The notes below the pieces were generated by a model. The model was not told the origin of the DNA and ran no database searches. It saw nothing but the letters and a program-made list of their open reading frames with translations. Shown here piece after piece: positions 19,938 to 22,731 of a DNA stretch of 22,731 nt; the first letter of the stretch is position 1, and every line of letters starts with the position of its first letter. The stretch spans positions 1-22,731 of the forward strand of contig JNEM01015146.1 in assembly GCA_000697335.1 (NCBI GenBank), read 5' to 3'. Origin of the DNA: Conidiobolus incongruus B7586. Its lineage: Eukaryota > Entomophthoromycota > Entomophthoromycetes > Entomophthorales > Conidiobolaceae. The position numbers and the translations under genes are program-made.

Positions 19938-20548
19938 ATGAATCACAGATCGATTATTAACTCTTTAAAACAAATTAATAAATTTATATCAGTTAAGCCC
20001 AACCACTTTCATCAATTTAAACAATATTTGAACACTAGTACCGTTACCATGACAGTCAATAAAAGTGAACAAGAATGGAGAGCTATCTTATCACCTGAGC
20101 AATTTTACGTACTTCGCCAGAAGGGTACAGAAAGACCAGGTACTGGGAAATATAATAAACATAAGGAAGACGGTAAATAAAATTAATTTTATATCTTTGA
20201 TTTGGGATTAATTATCGAATTTAGGTGTTTACACTTGCGCTGGTTGTGACGCACCCCTATATAAATCCAACACTAAATTCGATAGTGGTTGTGGTTGGCC
20301 AGCATTTTTTGATGCTATTCCAGGTAATTAATTTTTTCTGAATAAATTTCTCTTATCGCTCACTTTTAAAAATATTAGGTGCTATCAATAGACACGAAGA
20401 TAACAGCCTTGGAATGAAAAGGATAGAAATTACTTGTTCCAATTGTGATGGTCACCTAGGTCACGTCTTTCAAGGTGAAGGCTTTAAAACGCCTACTGAC
20501 GAACGTCATTGTGTTAATAGTATTAGTTTAAACTTTAAGAAGGAATAA
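19938..20548 (+). CDS. Methionine-R-sulfoxide reductase B
   Basis: Reduces the R form of methionine sulfoxide in proteins, using thioredoxin-type reductant, as oxidative damage repair. Exons are 19938-20172, 20225-20323 and 20379-20548; the 52- and 55-bp introns (donors GTAAAT and GTAATT, acceptors TTTAG and ATTAG) are both phase 1 and split glycine codons 79 and 112. The product has 167 residues. The SelR/MsrB domain starts near residue 43 ([22 protein letters not shown]). Zinc is bound by two CxxC pairs, C83/C86 and C131/C134. The SGCGWPAFF motif carries C101. GHLGHVF is at 136-142. The catalytic cysteine is C156 in RHCVNS, a Cys and not selenocysteine. Residues 1-37 are basic with no acidic residue, like a mitochondrial leader, as in yeast Mxr2. 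A second in-frame Met, M38, could give a cytosolic form. No sign of decay. Confidence 0.95.
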
Positions 20549-20567
20549 ACACAATGCAACATTATAA

Positions 20568-20573
20568 AATAAA
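20568..20573 (+). terminator. Polyadenylation signal AATAAA (MSRB)
   Basis: AATAAA lies 20 bases after the MSRB stop codon, in an AT-rich flank. It is a plausible 3' end signal. Confidence 0.4.
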
Positions 20574-22583
20574 GTTATTTATCAATTTAAATTATTATGA
20601 TATTTTATAAATTTTTTATTAGCTCGAAAATATATAATATTTAATTGTAAAGAAATAGCAGGTATTTCCCTCAAAATCATCTACTGATTTATGATATTAT
20701 AATATATTAATTTTTATGAATATATGAATAGAGAATTAATCCAGCTCTAGTCTTTATTCAATATATTTAAAATTAATCTATGCTTTATATTTAACTGAAA
20801 TAAATCTAAAATACTATATCAATTTCATTATTCTACATCTTAATCACCTCAATATTTTTCTCATTAATGTAATCTTAGGTTATAATTTATATAGTCCATC
20901 CTTCACTAAAGATATAATATCAAATATGAATTATATAGAAATATATATTATAAAATATCTGATTATTTTAATAATTCAGTAAATTTATGACATTATTAAA
21001 ACAAACCCTATAATCTAATTTATAATTACAAAAATTAAATAATAGCAAAATTTTAAAATCAAAATTAAATATAATTTTTAATATATAGTGTACAAATATT
21101 AGTAAATAATATAAAATTGATACTCTCTTTTGATTTCAATAACTCTTTGCTATATTTTTAGTAAACTTCTAATACATACAAGACAGTTCTTTTTATTAAA
21201 AACTAAAATTTGATATTTTACAAACTAATTTAATATTTTTGCAAGAATTTTTTTTCTTATAAATATGTTTTTATAATTACTTAAAATAATCATAAATATA
21301 TAAGTTTTAATTTAGTAAATATATTAGATATGATAATGTTTTTTAATTTTTTATATAGAAAACCTTTTGCAACTTTAGTTTTAAATATTTGATAATTGTT
21401 ATATATAATAATAAGTATATTTTATATATATTAAAAATATTCATTAAAAATAACTATAATTAAAAAAAATTATATTTAAAATATATATATATAATATATA
21501 TTAAAAAAATTATATAAGAAGAGTATATATTACTATAATTTATTATATTATTTAATATTCACTAATAAAAAAAATACTTGCTTATTAGAATTTATTAAAA
21601 GGGTTATTTTCATTTAATATTTTGTTTTGTTTTTAATTAAGAGATTATATAAAAAAAATTTAAATTTCATTATTTATAATAATTTATTACAAAATCTTTT
21701 ATTCTTAGTTATATATTTATAAGATTTTTTAGCTATCATTACTCTAATTTTTTAAGCTTTTATTAAATTATTTTATATCTATTTTTTATATCTAATAATC
21801 TAATTTAAAATAGCATTAATATATATAATATACTAAAATAATTAATTTTGAATTATTTTAGTATTTTCTTTATTTTATTAATAAAAAAAGAAAGAAAGGA
21901 GTTAATCTCTTTGATTTCAGTAAATATTAAACAATATCCCTTTTAGTTTTAAAATAATATATCTATTAATAATTGATAGTTAAAATAAAATATTACTTTT
22001 ATAAGTTATTTGCTATTTTTAAATTATTTTAAAGGGGTTATAATTGAGTTTGAATATTATTAAAATAAATGACTTTTATTAATATTAATATTAATGATAT
22101 ATTTCTTATTATCTGTATGCTAAAATTATATCAATATTATAAAAATATATACTTAAGTTCTTAAAATCAAGAAAATAAAAATATTTTATTCAATTATCAC
22201 CTTTTTAATATAAATTTCTGTTAATACTTATTTTTAAACTTTAATATCAATTTCAATTTATTATAATCATAATTAATTAAAAAATTTGATAAAATTTTAA
22301 AAATTTTTAGATTGAGCATTAATTGGCAATTATTTATCAAATTTTATTTAATTAACAATTAATTAATAAAAAGCCTTAATATAGGCAAATATTTAAAATA
22401 ATATAACTAAATTCTTTTTATTTAATAATATTTCAGTTATTAATATATATAATGCTGATTATAATATTAATTTAAAAAAATGATTAAATTATTAAAATGA
22501 AAAATATATAATATATAAATTTATTAATCTACCATAGCTAGTATATATTATAATAGAATTAATTTCATATATAATATAATGGA

Positions 22584-22606
22584 ATATATATATATATATA
22601 TATATA
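22584..22606. repeat. (AT)n microsatellite
   Basis: Uninterrupted alternating AT of about 11 units. Confidence 0.9.
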
Positions 22607-22731
22607 GATATTTATACTATTATTATAATGTTTGTTTTTACTCGAATAATTTTACTATTTAAAATATAAAAAGTTTTATTTATAAATTAATATAAATTAG
22701 AAAATAGGTTAAATATTTTATAATATTAATA

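Larger units (their letters stand above)
20549..22731. other. AT-rich tract without recognisable genes
   Basis: No gene, RNA or mobile element is supported. The sequence becomes more AT-rich to the right, with many homopolymer and TA runs and dense stops in all frames. An alternating AT microsatellite lies at 22584-22606. Confidence 0.6.

Overview
The window is very AT-rich nuclear DNA from a eukaryote, most likely a fungus and plausibly an early-diverging (zygomycete-grade) lineage. The main evidence is a mitochondrial-type class I ketol-acid reductoisomerase whose 394 residues match the budding-yeast Ilv5 layout almost end to end, an Ilv6-type acetolactate synthase regulatory subunit ending in LPPG, and short GT-AG introns (five, 49 to 101 bp). 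The lineage call is inference; the fungal call is fairly safe.

Layout: 1-4219 is AT-rich and gene-poor, with faint, broken traces of LTR-retrotransposon coding sequence. At 4220-5371 (+) lies an intronless gene for a secreted protein with a signal peptide, three 50-residue repeats and a C-terminal peptidase-inhibitor I78 (Aspergillus elastase inhibitor type) domain. About 200 bp downstream is a sharply bounded, less AT-rich island of about 420 bp (5567-5985) that looks like a solo LTR or another structured repeat. From 5986 to 15689 there is a long AT-rich tract with microsatellites, two coding-like islands (about 8980-9520 and 13848-14057) that I cannot assign, and a strong stem-loop at 9550-9581.

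The gene cluster is at 15690-20548. ILV5 (-, two exons) and ILV6 (+, three exons) are divergently transcribed from a shared intergenic region of about 1 kb. They encode enzymes or subunits of consecutive steps in mitochondrial isoleucine/valine synthesis: Ilv6 controls acetolactate synthase, and Ilv5 converts its product. The shared region carries three exact TGACTCA/TGAGTCA sites, the binding site of Gcn4/CPC1-type bZIP activators of general amino-acid control, so co-regulation of the pair is likely. Downstream is a three-exon methionine-R-sulfoxide reductase B gene (+) with a probable mitochondrial leader and a second in-frame start in better context. From 20549 to the end I see only AT-rich sequence.

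No tRNA, rRNA, CRISPR or bacterial-type feature was found. The most novel item is the long repeat-bearing I78 inhibitor protein; the best-supported regulatory observation is the divergent ILV5-ILV6 control region.
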